Below are positions 46,195 through 57,637 of a stretch of DNA of 64,000 nucleotides, piece by piece. Origin of the DNA: Vandiemenella viatica (lineage: Eukaryota; Arthropoda; Insecta; Orthoptera; Morabidae); contig CM061921.1 of NCBI GenBank assembly GCA_031002005.1, forward strand, positions 123,348,597-123,412,596. Direction: 5' to 3'. Both the position numbers and the translations under genes were made by a program. The notes below the pieces were generated by a model, which saw only the letters and a list, made by a program, of their open reading frames with translations, did no database searches and was not told the DNA's origin. Position 1 is the stretch's first letter. Each line of letters starts with the position of its first letter.

Positions 46195-48160
46195 TTATTC
46201 TTCCTGAGTTCTTGTAGAGGTGGACATCCTAAATCTTCTGAATTGTAGCAAACTTTCTTCCGGATAATCTTCTAGAACCATAGAGCCTTCTCCAGTCCTT
46301 AAACACGTATAATTTCGTCATCTTCATTGGTGATTGCATGCAGCACAGTACATAGTTTACTGAAGGTTACACCAGTAGCATCCCAAGGTAATCCATGGTA
46401 ATTACGTGTTAACCATCTAACTGTTGGTTCGTTACCTCCACGTGATGGTGAGGATACAGAGATGCAATATGTAGCGATAACGTTGTTTGATCGTATTACA
46501 CATATAGCAACTTTTTTCTATATCTACATCTACATATATACTCTGGAATTCACAAAATTGTGGGTGGCAAAGGGTGCTCAGCACCAAAGCTAATCCGACA
46601 GGGATCTGCTCATTGTGATCTCTCTCGCATCTTTGTGGGAAAAAAGGGTGGTGAATTGTACCGGAATATATTCTATTCTTAAGTGCACTTTGCCTGTCTT
46701 CAAGGACTAAGGACGATTCTGCCAACTCCCCCTATTATGACTAGTTATTGCTGCTTGGCTGCTTGATGGTGTCGGCTGAAAAATGCCTGCTATGACTGGT
46801 CGCAAGTAAGACATAGTGGTCTGCCGGTGAGGTACGGCGGTCTGTTGGCTTGGTCTAACAACGGCAGACCGCCGTCTTAGTCCTGCCACGGCGAGCATGG
46901 GTGTGGTGAGAGTTCTCGTAGGTGCTGTGCTTGTTCCGGCCACGACGGGCATGGTTGTGGTTGGTCGCCATGTAGATGCGGTGCTTGGTCCTTTAACGGC
47001 GGGCATGGGTGTGGCAGGCTTCTCCAAAGGCCACCACATTGGTGCTGGGGGGAGGCGCATTTCTCCTGACTGCAGGCTCGTTCCTGTTTACGGACGATCC
47101 AGAACCTGAAACAGGCAAAAAACAAAAAAAATTAGTGTCATGGGAAAAAATGCTTTAACATAATTATATTAAGTAGGTAAAAAATTTGCTTACCATTCAG
47201 GTGCGTCTGTGGCTGAATTGTTTGAGATGATGGAATAATCCATTGATGTGGTGTTGTACGAAAGTTGAAGAAGGCATACTCCACGATCCTGCCAGACTTG
47301 GAGAGGGTTGAATTGAATTTGAAACAGAAAACATGAAAAATAAATACTGTTTCAAATAATAATAAAAAAGATTTCCCATTACGTTAGAATATGAACGATT
47401 CCAGCGCGACGGTGGCTGAATTACTTGAGCTGACGGAATAATCCATTGATGTTGTGCTGGTACGAAACTTTATGAAAGCATACTCCATGATCCTGCCAGA
47501 ATTGGAAACGGTTACATTGGATCTGAAATAAAGAAAAATATGGAAAGAAATACTTTTTCTAATAATAATAAAAAAATTGCGGTTACGTTAAATTATCTAT
47601 TTGCCATTCAAGTGTGACGGCACCTGTGGCAGATTAGCTGGAGGATAACCCATTGATGCGGTGTGGGTACAAAACTGAATGAAGGCATACTCCATGGACC
47701 TGCCAGACTTGGAGAGGACTGCATTGAATCTAAAAAAGAAAAAAAAAATGTTATAGTAACATTAAAAAAATAAACATTTCATCAAATTATAAAAACTTAA
47801 CACTTGCTGCTAGTAATGTTTGGCCGTTTGGGACTCAGTAACTCTGGAGTCGTGCTTCGCTTGCCTGGCATGTCTAAAATAAAAAAAGAGGGTATATATT
47901 AGTGTATATACTCACAAAGAAATAAAATGAAAGAAAATAATGTATATATAACTACTCACCGTCAAGTAGAGAGAATAAATAATTTTCATAATCGCTAATA
48001 TCTGGGAACAGAAAAAATAATTAAAAAGCAACGAATAAATCAACTAAGTATTTATATATTTTAAAAAAAAAAAACTTACCAGTGTATAGAAGGTCGTTAG
48101 TTTCAATGTCCAAGTCACTTGGAAGTCCCCGTCGTTAAAGACAATATTTTCTGAAGACAT
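46195..48160 (-). CDS. Unrecognised spliced gene on the minus strand (element gene), damaged
   Basis: The predicted order on the minus strand is exon 1 at 48160-48082 (ATG, donor GTAAGT), exon 2 at 48001-47960 (42 nt, acceptor CCCAG, donor GTGAGT), exon 3 at 47873-47804 (70 nt, acceptor TTTTAG, donor GTGTTA), one of three 125-126 nt homologous exon units, an exon from 47105 (acceptor TTTCAG) with Pro/Thr- or His/Arg-rich 66-nt repeats, and a C-terminal part ending at the stop at 46195. Phases join without a stop from exon 2 through exon 4: SDYENYLFSLLD, then PGKRSTTPELLSPKRPN, then VLSKSGRSMEYAFIQF. Exon 1 fits the same phase only after a one-step frame change near 48120. The C-terminal part contains TVRWLTRNYHGLPWDATGV and ends EDYPEESLLQFRRF, with one frame change. 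A LINE tail sits at 46516-46700. Family unknown. Confidence 0.5.
46516..46700 (-). mobile_element. CR1-like LINE 3' tail inserted in the spliced gene
   Basis: (CTACAT)n, then TATACTCTGGAATTC and ACAAAATTGTGGGTGGC...GGTGCTCAGCACC match the 3' end of the LINE at 55032. The minus-strand frame at 46432-46725 is the LINE tail reading through. The 5' boundary is approximate and no target duplication was found. Confidence 0.75.
47194..47729 (-). repeat. Three tandem copies of a 125-nt exon-like unit
   Basis: The units lie at 47729-47605 (125 nt), 47522-47397 (126 nt) and 47318-47194 (125 nt), with a period of about 205 bp. Each holds the same core (SKSGR.MEYAF.F on translation; SNSGRIMEYAFIKF in the middle copy). 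The first has a good acceptor (TTTTTTAG) but a GC donor. The second has a good acceptor (TTTCAG) and a weak donor GTTCAT. The third has a strong donor GTAAGC but TTTCAA in place of the acceptor AG. Because 125 is not a multiple of 3, two copies cannot be joined in frame. Confidence 0.75.
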
Positions 48161-48238
48161 CTTGCGAGCGAGGTAGCTATGATGCGTATCGGACAGGAGC
48201 TGCAAGTCAAATGACGGTGCAAAGGCACGCACTGGTGT

Positions 48239-48246
48239 CTTATATA
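48239..48246 (-). promoter_or_regulatory. TATA box of the spliced gene
   Basis: The minus strand reads ACTATATAAGACACC about 80 bp upstream of the ATG at 48160, just inside the right arm. This is the best-looking core promoter in the window. Confidence 0.55.
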
Positions 48247-48331
48247 GTATGATAACAAGATACGGCTGTACATTTCCAGGTAGGGATAACCGGTTTTTGT
48301 TCAACCTCCCTCACCAAAACACTGATTTTCC

Positions 48332-48797
48332 AGGTATACCGCCAACTGTTCTCTGCGCGGGGTATCAATTTCAAAGTCGGCGTGGTGGGTGTCGGTTACA
48401 ACAGAGTTATAGGTGCCCACGATATATATTTCAAGGTCAGCGTTGTGGGTATTCCTTACACCAGAACACCTGCGTGGAGTATTGATTTCAAGAAGGGGGA
48501 GGCAGCTGAAACTGGGATTAGTGTGGAAGGCAGGTGGCCTAACAATAGACTAATGGAGGAGAGGTATCACTTACACCGGAACACCTAAGTGGGATATCGA
48601 TTTCAGGCAGGGTAGGCAGGTGGAACTGGAGTTAGTGGAGAAGGCAGATGGCCTAACAATAGAACAATTGTATGGGTGTATCAGTTACAAGGATGGGAGG
48701 GGTAGGGGGTATCAGTTATACTGGAACACCTGCGTGGGGTATCGATTGCAATTTTTTGATCCAGGGTTCGTGCCGTCAGCCGCCAACTCCTACTACT
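48332..48797. repeat. Right long inverted repeat with direct subrepeats
   Basis: Complementary counterparts of the left-arm blocks (GGAACACCTGCGTGG, GGTATCAGTTA, GGCCTAACAATAGA) recur at 48470, 48570 and 48720. The right arm is somewhat shorter than the left. Confidence 0.75.
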
Positions 48798-51700
48798 CAC
48801 AAACTGTAATACTCTGCAAATATCTATTTCTTTCATGAATTTTTAATTATTCTATCCTATTGAATTTCCATAAAACAGTTGACATTTTTTTCTGTCCTAG
48901 TTACTGCTCAAAATTAATGTTTAGTGTAAATATGATGTCTTTTATGTTGTGTATTGATATAGTCGCATGTTTTGGAAAAGTAGAAAAATGTGCATTCAAT
49001 GTTTGTGAAACATTTTTAGTAACGAAATATAACCATCGTTTTAGTTTGTAATACGAATCACCTGAAAAAGTAAGTTTTCTGGTAGTTGAACAAGTGTCAG
49101 TTTTGGATAGTCGCCTGAGTATACCACCTATAGTATATAGTACTGTAACCATAGCTGTGTATTGGTTGAATAAGCTTCAAGAGGAAATTCAGCAATGAGC
49201 GATTCAGGTCATTCGGATACATGTAAGCATGGTAGTGCCACTGAAGGTTATTGATTCCATACTTTCTCGTTTTACAGAACACAACATAGAAATTATAATT
49301 TTTGTCTCCAACTCGGCCATCAAGGACCAGGTAGCTAGTGTTAATCACGAGAAGGGTGATTGGAGAACTGAGTTCCTGCTTGGCCTGTTAGGACCGGCGA
49401 ACTACTCTAATCTGTCTGCGAAATGTATATTTTTGAATGTTCCGAATGATAAGTGTATTTTTGATTTGTGAACTGTGTAGTTTATGAGGCGTAGATTTAC
49501 CTAGATGATTGCGGGAAACCGCGTTAAACCGAAATGAGAATGACCGATACGCCTCGTGCCCTGTCCCGTTGTACTTCCTGCATCCAGTGTGCTGCGTCTG
49601 AGCATGCTGAGACACGTTGGCGGGTTAAATTAAGTACAATTTTATTCGTTCGACAGTTTCTTAAAGCAATCAAAAGTTGTGAGTGATAAAGAAAACAGCA
49701 ATCCAGTATACTTTTTAATTAACGTCAAGGTGTTAATGTAGACTGCGAACTCATTTTGAGGTGAAACGTTTGTAGTTTATGTTTCAGATTTTTCGAAGTA
49801 AATAAATTAAGTTAATTCAGAAAAATGTATCACGTGTAAGGTGGAAACCACGTAACAGCCATAATTTGTAAAGTAAACTAACATCTGGATTTGTTTTATG
49901 GTAAAAGGGAACTACTAAAAGATTCGAAAATAGTTCTATGAACATTGTTAAGTAGGATTTTAATGGATTTTTTTCTACAGTTGCTATTTGTCAATAGTTT
50001 TTTACACATACAATCGACTTGCCCCCCAGGAAATTTTAACATCTGGACCACTGTTGTCAATTATTTGTAGGAAAGGTGTGTTTATTCGGAATCTTTATTA
50101 TCCATCAATTTGCTCTTCAATTTATATGTAAATAAATCCAATTTCTAATTCTGAGCCAATATGTTTGTCCTTTAACAATCTAATTCTGTTTCAGCTTCGT
50201 CATTTATTATTAATCGAAGAATTCACACCATTTGTAACCGACGCATGGACATAAAATTTCTGTTTGGATGTGACATTGTCACAAGCATATTCATAAATGA
50301 GAATAGCAACGATAGTATTTCGTTGAATCAATTTCTCGTCATTTATACTCTCTGATAAAAAGATCTTCACAACATACGATACGTAATCCTGCACCCAGTG
50401 AACATAAACCACAGAAACACTCTAGCTCAGGACATATTGTCTCTGTTTATACGAAAATGGTTTCATAAAAAAACAATTTTATCTCATACTTACCACACAA
50501 TTCGTCATTCGAAATTACGCGGATGATAAAAGCAAATAAAGTACTCAAATAAACGAATAAATTAACACAAATATTAACAGGACACATTAGATATTAACTC
50601 GTAATACGTACCTGTGGTGTATCGTGGAAAAAACTTGTGTTACACTGCTGTGATTTTCCACATCTACATGGTTCTGTTAACAATTTTCCGCGGAATTGAT
50701 TTGATTATCAACTACTGAAAAACGCAACTGACAGCCGGATAACAAAATTTAAAGTAAATACTAAACATGAGGGTAAGATGTTGGAGTGCGTGTAGCAGCT
50801 CATGTTGCGACTGTGAAACACACATGTTGCTAATGCAACATCGGTGTCCGCTGCCACAAGACATCGTCGCTGTCCCAAGCGAACGATAATCCGCATCGGT
50901 GAAGTAATTATGCACCATTTTAATTAACAGAACTGCATTGTACCTGTCACTATAAATTATAATTACATTATTCTATAAAATTGCTTCACTCAACAGCAAT
51001 ACTTCCTCTGTTTGGAATTTTGGTCACAACATTTCCTATATCGTCGTTCTCTCTACAGAACACTACACTTTTTTATCCAGCAGTACAGTGATTTATTTCG
51101 TGGCAGCTAAGTTTGGAACAAAGTTATTGGTGTGTTTCATACTTTTGCGATTTAAACTGCAAATTGGAATGACGAATATTGGAACAGCAATCTAAAACCA
51201 TTGCTCTCCGAAGTCTGGTAAACAATTCCTCTTTCTGCGATTTTTTCACTTAGGATATATTTAGATCATCCCTACCTATGTTTCTTACTAGCAACTACTA
51301 CACTTACATGTTCTACACGATTCATATACAATTTAATAAAACGAACTTTCCCAGTACATTTATTTTTAACAAAATCCGTGACCCATTAAAAATTATACTA
51401 TATTACCAGTTGAAAGATAACGCCAATGCAACTGTTTAATTTATTTATTTTTGCGTCATACGCATTTCAACTCTCAACGAGGTATCATAGAGACTTTGCA
51501 TTATACTATATACTTAGATAGTAATCAACATCTAGGGAAACCTGTTGATTTACTCATTCTCATCTCACTCTGATATCGTAACAACGAAAACATACATCTT
51601 GTTTAAAATCCTTTCTATTGCAATTAATGTTATGTTGGATGTTTTTACTTCATCTCATTACACTCACTCAGAAAATTTATGGGTTTCACCCGGACAATTT

Positions 51701-52159
51701 ATTTATTAGTTATTCGTAACAAATAAAAAAAATGAATTACGACTACTTATGAAGCGCTTTTAATGGATTCTCATTAAGGTGTCACGCATAACTGGAAGGA
51801 TTTTGGATAAGAATTCAGTTGGTCTATTACATACATTTTAATTTTAACAAACACGTTCACGGTAGTGCACTGTCAGTCACTAGTGTTTTCACATCTAACA
51901 TACTTTTCTCTCATTCATAACATTCACCATGAGATTTGTTTAACATTCGTGGTATTCGAAACTAACTTTAAGGAAATCTTTTGCCATTCGCAATGTATAT
52001 TTTAAATCCTGGTATGTAACATTAAAAATTAAGTAACCCCTCTCCAATTCGCGAGAAACTGTCGACTGATTTAATGCCATCCTCCATCTCTACCCATCTC
52101 AACATTCCAACATTTCAACTTCTTTAACTTTCCTTCTTTCTGTTTTTCATTAAGTTCAT
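48798..52159. other. AT-rich DNA, no gene recognised
   Basis: The 80-codon frame at 49229-49471 is moderately protein-like (FTEHNIEIIIFVSN) but unrecognised. Nothing else is supported. Confidence 0.35.
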
Positions 52160-53500
52160 GCATCCCTACCATAAGGATCATGGAAAAATACCAGCCGAAT
52201 GGAAGACCGCTATCGTAAGTCCAGTGTTTAAATATGGGAATGTTAATGATACTCAGAATTTTAGGTCGATCTCATTAACTTCAATATTTTGCAGGATTTT
52301 AGAACATATCATCTATTCAAATGTCATGCGGTTCTTGGATGAAGGTGATCTTTTAAACCCAAATAAACATGGATTCAGAAAAGGCCGAAGCTGCGAAACA
52401 CAACTTGCACTTCTAATTCACGACTTGTGCCGAATTATAGATGAGCAATTCCAGGTTGATTTAGTACTATTAGATTTTAAAAAAAGCTTTCCACACTGTG
52501 CCTCACACTAGGCTACGTAGGAAACTTCAAGGTTACGGTATATCTAGAAAAATATGCGACTGGGTTGCACACTTTCCGAAGGGCAGAACACAGTGTGTAG
52601 TTCTCGACGGTGAGCGTTCATCACGTACCGAAGTGAGGTCCGGGGTACCCCAGGGAAGAGTGATAGGGCCTCTGTTGTTTCTCATATAAATTAATTATTT
52701 ATGCGATATAATAGGGGGGATTCAAAGATAATTTGCCGATGATGCTATTATTTATCGTGAAATCAAAACCAAGACGACTGCGCTTTGTTACAAGACGATA
52801 TTATGAAAATAATTGCGAGGTGTAAAGATTGGCAGTTGGAGTTAAACGCTAAAAAGTGCCAAGTCATGCGTGTAAGTAAAAAGGTGACACCAGTTAACTT
52901 TGAATATACAATTAATGATACTGTCCTTAGAATGGTAGATTCCGATCAATAACTATGGGTAACAATTCGTAATAATTTGTCGTGGAATGAGCATATCGAG
53001 AATGTAACAGGGAAAGCAAATCGTGTGCTCAGATTTCTAGGTCGTAATTTAAATCGATTGTATACAAGTCACTAGTACGTCCTCACTTAGAATATTGTTG
53101 TTCTGAATGGGGTCCCCATCAGTAGGGTTTACTGGAGGCGTTAGAGAAAGTCCAAAGAAGAGCCGCCCGATTCGTGACAGGTATATATAGTTGGAGGGAA
53201 AGATTAAGTGCGATGTTGAAGGATCTAGGTTGGGAAGATCTGGAACACCGAAGGCGTTGCTCTCGACGAAAGCTAATTGAACAATTAACGACTGACGTAT
53301 TTCAGAATGACAGCCAGGAAATATTGCTACCAGCAACATTCATATCTCGGAATGACCGCGAAAATAAGATAGAAATCAGGGCCAGACCCGATTCATTTCT
53401 GTACAATTTATCCGACGTGCGATTTGGGAATGGAATAGAAAGGATCTCTTGTTTCGTTGTTTTTCATAAAACTAAAGTGAACCACACCTATCTCTTCTAA
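52160..53500 (+). mobile_element. CR1-like LINE fragment with reverse transcriptase, 5' truncated
   Basis: Plus-strand blocks in order are IPAEWKTAIVSPVFK, NFRSISLTS, NKHGFRKGRSCETQLALL and VDLVLLDFKKSF (first catalytic Asp; 52158-52511). After a frame change come VRSGVPQGRVIGPLLFLI (52498-52689) and FADDAIIYREI (catalytic pair; about 52730-52762). The thumb and C-terminal block ends at 53500 with RRKLIEQL and an arginine-rich end. It is broken by at least three frame changes and lacks the endonuclease. It belongs to the same clade as the copy at 55032-57637. Confidence 0.85.
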
Positions 53501-53554
53501 TACACCAATTTGGTAGTATGTAATGTTAGGCCTATAGTACCTTAATTTACGCAT

Positions 53555-54141
53555 TTTTCAGCTTGTGCTTTCTTCGGAGCTGTTTAGAAGATACTTTAAA
53601 ATCAGTTAGAATCTCTCCTACTTCGTAACTGTTTGAATTCAGTTTGAATAATTTTTGGCGTCCTTCTTCTCCTAGGGATTTCAGAATTTCTGCAGGAATC
53701 TTAACAATTCCAAAAATCTTATTTCATTTCAAATTTTTCAAAGCTGCATTAAATTCTCTCCTTAAAACAAGAACTCCTAAGTCATCAAAGTGCACCTTGC
53801 TTCATCCAGTACACTGTTGTTTAAATCGTCTCTATGGTACACTTTTGTATTACTTCCATCACTTAGCTCTATCTTTTGAGCTTAAAAGAGGTTTCCAATG
53901 AGCAACTTTAATGTTCATACATCTTTCCTTCATTTATCCAAAATTCTGTCCGGTCGTCACATTTTCTTAACTTATGACCATTTCCTTAATTTTGGTGCAA
54001 CCACGTTTCTTTTGCTTTATTTGAATTATCTGTTTAATTTATTTCTAAAATATCTGTACTACCCTCGTGCCGCTGCCCTGAACTTTTTGAGCCGTCTCTT
54101 CTGATCCATCAACTCCAACAAAATTTCTGTGATTCTAGGTT
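53555..54141 (-). mobile_element. RTE-like LINE, 3'-side piece of a split element
   Basis: On the minus strand (53790-53560) the reverse transcriptase N-terminal block is readable: IPAEILKSLGEEGRQKLFKL. Upstream on that strand (54130-53900) lies a charged linker. The matching 5'-side piece, on the same strand, is at 63006-63300. The two are separated by the large inverted repeat. Confidence 0.6.
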
Positions 54142-54740
54142 TTGGGGAGTAGTGTGGATTTGGGGGAGTGGACTCACAAAGAATGCCACCCTATTGTTCT
54201 AATTGGATACTTTGTATCATTCTATTGTTCTATTGTTCTTCCCCCTTCCACCTGTCAATCATTTTCACACCTATTGTTCTCTCCCCCTACTATTGCTCTT
54301 TGGTCAGACCACTTGACTAACCTCAGTTTAACCCCTCATTTTCACACCTATTGTTCTCCTCCCCTACTATTGCTCTTTTGTCAGGCCACTTGTGTTCACA
54401 ACTGCCTTCCCCACCCCAGCACCAGCTGCCCATTCTATTGCTCTTTTGTCAGACCACTTGTTTGAACACCTACCTACCCCTCCTCAACCTTAGCACCAGC
54501 CGCCCTCTCGGTCCGTTGTTCTCCTCCCCTACTGTTGCTCTTTTGTCAGGCCACTTGTGTGATCACTTGCCTTCCCCTAACCCTAGTTTCCTCTCTCCAC
54601 CCGGTTTCACTCCAGTGCGTGGTGAAGGCCCCGTGCGTTGTCAACATATAAAACTTTATCGATGGGAATAACCCGCTTACAGAGTCAAGGGCTTGGAGAG
54701 GCAAAAGGTCTGCACTCTGATTTTTTTTTATCTATTATGG

Positions 54741-54868
54741 TTTTTGTTTTTTTCCTTGTGGTTTTACGCCTCGTCGACGTCGAAGTCATTAGAGGCGGGA
54801 CGGGAATGGACACAATAAACAGGAAGGAATTCGGCCATTTGTTAGCCGTTCACCCACCACGCTCGGTA
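54741..54868 (-). mobile_element. SINE family A, internally deleted copy in the left arm
   Basis: The tail block CCTCGTCGACGTCGAAGTC and GAATTCGGCCATTTG join directly to GTTAGCCGTTCACCC, so about 110 bp of the middle is missing. The corresponding right-arm copy at 62177-62424 is full length, so the deletion happened after the arms separated. Confidence 0.9.
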
Positions 54869-55031
54869 CGAAATCGAAAGATCTCCGACTGAAGTAGATA
54901 TGGTAAATCCCAGATAATATAAACTTGATGTATGTTGCCTGTATTAGGCATAGGCCGAAGTTTTAAATTTTTAACCAGGCATTTTCCATATTGAGGGTTC
55001 TGTAGATTTCTGCTGTTAATTCGCTGATACA

Positions 55032-57637
55032 TCTACATCTACATCTACATATATACTCCGCAATTCACAAAATTGTGGGTGGCAGAGGGTGCTCAGCACC
55101 AAAGCTAATCACTTTGCTGGGCATTCCAATCCCTAATGGTACGAGGGAAAAAAGAATTCATATAAGAATCAGTCCGGAACCTTATTTCTCTAATTTTATC
55201 TTTTCTGTCCTTCCAACTCAAAATAGGTTGGTGGAAGAAGTATTTCACTACTCTCAAAAGTGAAAGTGGGAGTACGCATGTTTACCAATAAGTTGAAACG
55301 AAACGTGTGTCTTCTATCTACCAGAGACTCCCAACCTAGTCTACTAATCAGTTCTGTGACGCTTTCATAAGGACTGCAGCAAGCGGTCACGAATCAAGCG
55401 GCTCTTCTCTGTACTTTCTCTATACTTTCGATCAACCCCTTACGAAACGAATCCCAAATAGCACAACAATAGTCCAAATGTGGACGCACAAGAGATTTAG
55501 TACGCTATCTCCTTTGTTTGTTCATTACAATTTTTCAAGATTCGACATATGAATCGCAGCCTTAAATTTGCTCTTCCTACTAACAAATTAATGTTCCTTT
55601 GTACTGTTACTCCCAAATATTTCTTAGAATAGACTGATATCAATAACTGTATTGTTTAACTAGTATTTCTGAACAATTGGATTCTTTTTGTTAGTTATGC
55701 TCATTTTCTTGCACTTTTTACAATTTAGAGTAAGTTGCCACTCAGCGCACCAAGCCAAAATAACATCCAGATCGCGCTTAATTTCTAAGCAATCGGCCAA
55801 ATTTCTTACTCCCTATAAATAACCGCATCATCAGCAAACAATCTAAAAAGGCTTTTCACTTTGTCTCCGAGATCGTTTATAAAAATTAAGAAAAGAAGTG
55901 GTCCTATTACACTTCCTTGAGGTATACCCGATGTAACATCTAGATTAGAAGAACATTCTCCTTCAATGACAACAAACTGCGACCGACCAGTTAGAAAAGC
56001 CATTATCCATTCACAAAGCTGTTCCGATATACCGTACGCTCTTCGCTAAAAGGCGGTTGTGTGGCACAGAGTCAAAGGCTTTCCGGAAATCTAAAAAAAT
56101 TGCATCTACTTGTGAACCTGCATCGATAACTTTCATTACGTCGTGTGTAAATAGGGCCAGCAGTGTTTCACATGATCTTTTCTTCCGAAATCCGTGTTGA
56201 TTTGTTGTAAGGAAATTATTATCATCTAGAAAATTCATAACGTTCGAGCATGTAATATACTCCATAACTCTACTACAAACAGATGTTATAGATATGGTAC
56301 GATAGTTTCCAGGATCTCTTCGATCACCTTTTCTGAAAATCGGAGTTACTTGCGCGATTTTCCAGTCTGAAGGTACTATTCGCTCTTCTAATGATTTACT
56401 GAATATATCAGACAGTAATGGCCCGATTTCCGCCGCATACTCTGAAAATACTCTTACTGGAATTCCATCCGTTCCCGGTGCTTTCCCCCACTTCAGGAGC
56501 TCTAATTGCTTAATAATACCTGCAGTATCTATTCGTAATGATTCCATCACCGACTCGCACGGCGTGGGAAAACGGGAATACTATCCTTATGTTCATTTGC
56601 AAATGAATTTTTGAATACAGTATTTAGTACGTTAGCTTTATCGCGGCTTTCATTAACCTCGGAACCTTCACGAATTAGTGCTGGAATATTGCTGTTCGTA
56701 CAATTAACTTTTCGTAGATACGACCAAATTTTTTTTGGGTTTTCTGTGAGACTCTTACAGATAGAGTTGGAGTGAAAATCGTTAAAGGCCACGCGCATTA
56801 CATTCTTAATACGTCCTCTTAAATCAGCTAAGGTTTCTAAATCGCTGCGACACAACTTCCATCTTGAGCGTGCATGTATTTTCCTTTGTTTTTTAGTAAT
56901 CTTTTGACTTCGCATATGTATCACGGTGGATCATTCTCTCCCTTTATTGTCCGCTTTGGTATATGTATTTCCATCCCTTCCCTGACTATAAGTATAAAAT
57001 GATGCCGCATCTCTTCAATTGTGTCCTTTGTTGACTTGAAGTTGTGGTAACTATTCCTCAGGTGGGTTCCAAAACACTCCTTTGAGGCCTTACTGAATCT
57101 GTATACAATCCGCCATTTTTTCTTTTTTCGCTTGGTCATTAATTTGATAGTCGCAATTACCGCTTTGTGATCGCTTATTCCTGTCGTCGTTGAAATGTCG
57201 GTGAATAATTCTGGCCTGTTGGTAACCAGCAAGACTAAACTTTTTTGCTACCGCTATGACACCGCCTAGGTTAATTAACTAGCTGTACGAGATGATTATC
57301 TGACCACAACTCGAGAATTAATTCAGAAGTTGCCTTATCCCTGCTACCTGTGATGTGAACATAATTACGCCAGTCAAAATAAGGCAGATTGAAGTCGCCT
57401 CCTATAATCATAGCATGATCCTTAAAACGGCTAGCTATACTATTTACATTATTTCTCAACTCCTCGACGACAACTATGTTGGAATCGGGTGGACGGTAGA
57501 AGGCGCCTATGATGAGATTTGACCCAGCAACGTTGAGTTTAATCCATATGATTTCACAGATCGTGTCGACGTCTATTTCATTACATGCGAGAAATTTACT
57601 CACAGCTGTAAATACCTCACCTCCATGAGAATGTAAT
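55032..57637 (-). mobile_element. CR1-like LINE, 5' truncated, inserted only in the left arm
   Basis: This is precisely the segment absent from the right arm, where TTTCACAG runs straight into TGTATCAGCG. On the minus strand it carries the C-terminal part of the endonuclease (LIIGAFYRPPDSN, MIIGGDFNLPYFDWRN), a linker, reverse transcriptase blocks (GKAPGTDGIPVRVF, NYRTISITS, QHGFRKKRSCETLLAL, DAIFLDFRKAFDSVPHNRLL, VTSGIPQGSVIGPLLFLI, FADDAVIYRE) and a 3' end with GTGGGTGGC and (GATGTA)n at 55032-55050. No target duplication is visible. Frame changes separate the frames at 56921, 56547, 56011 and 55806. Confidence 0.92.
55806..56550 (-). pseudogene. LINE reverse transcriptase core
   Basis: This is the polymerase that copies element RNA at the nicked target. 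The frame at 56550-56011 holds fingers and the first catalytic Asp (FLDFRKAFDSVPHN). The frame at 56003-55806 holds SGIPQGSVIGPLLFLIFIND and FADDAVIY with the other two catalytic aspartates. One frame change between about 56011 and 56003 separates them. The thumb and C-terminus continue towards 55200 with stops. All three aspartates are preserved, so decay is recent. Confidence 0.88.

Larger units (their letters stand above)
44757..48797. mobile_element. ~4-kb element with long, subrepeat-built inverted ends and two convergent genes
   Basis: The left arm (about 44757-45340) and right arm (about 48332-48797) are inverted relatives. The tips match as GACGGCCCGAACCTTGGGCC against the complement of TCCAGGGTTCGTGCCGTC, and inward blocks such as AATCGATACCACACG and TGTTCCAGTATAACTGATAC recur several times in each arm. 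In the left arm the ATCGATA..-AGGTGTTCC unit starts near 44796, 44940, 45055 and 45165, so the arm is a set of 108-142 bp direct subrepeats. Inside lie a plus-strand frame (45367-45870) and a minus-strand spliced gene (46195-48160), with back-to-back poly-A signals between them. Fold-back-type transposons have such arms; an ambisense small-virus origin is also conceivable. No transposase or replicase is recognised. Confidence 0.65.

Noticed and set aside
46432..46725. 97-codon minus-strand gene
   Set aside because: Its core is the LINE 3' tail (GTGGGTGGC and CTACAT repeats), so it is a read-through of an insertion.
44757..48797. Densovirus or bidnavirus genome
   Set aside because: The terminal repeats and ambisense layout fit, but no NS1-like helicase, capsid or polymerase motif is readable and the minus-strand gene is multiply spliced.
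54142..54671. Two ~107-codon Ser/Pro/Leu-rich frames
   Set aside because: They lie in the C/T-rich subrepeats of the inverted arm, and the repeats themselves generate the open frames.
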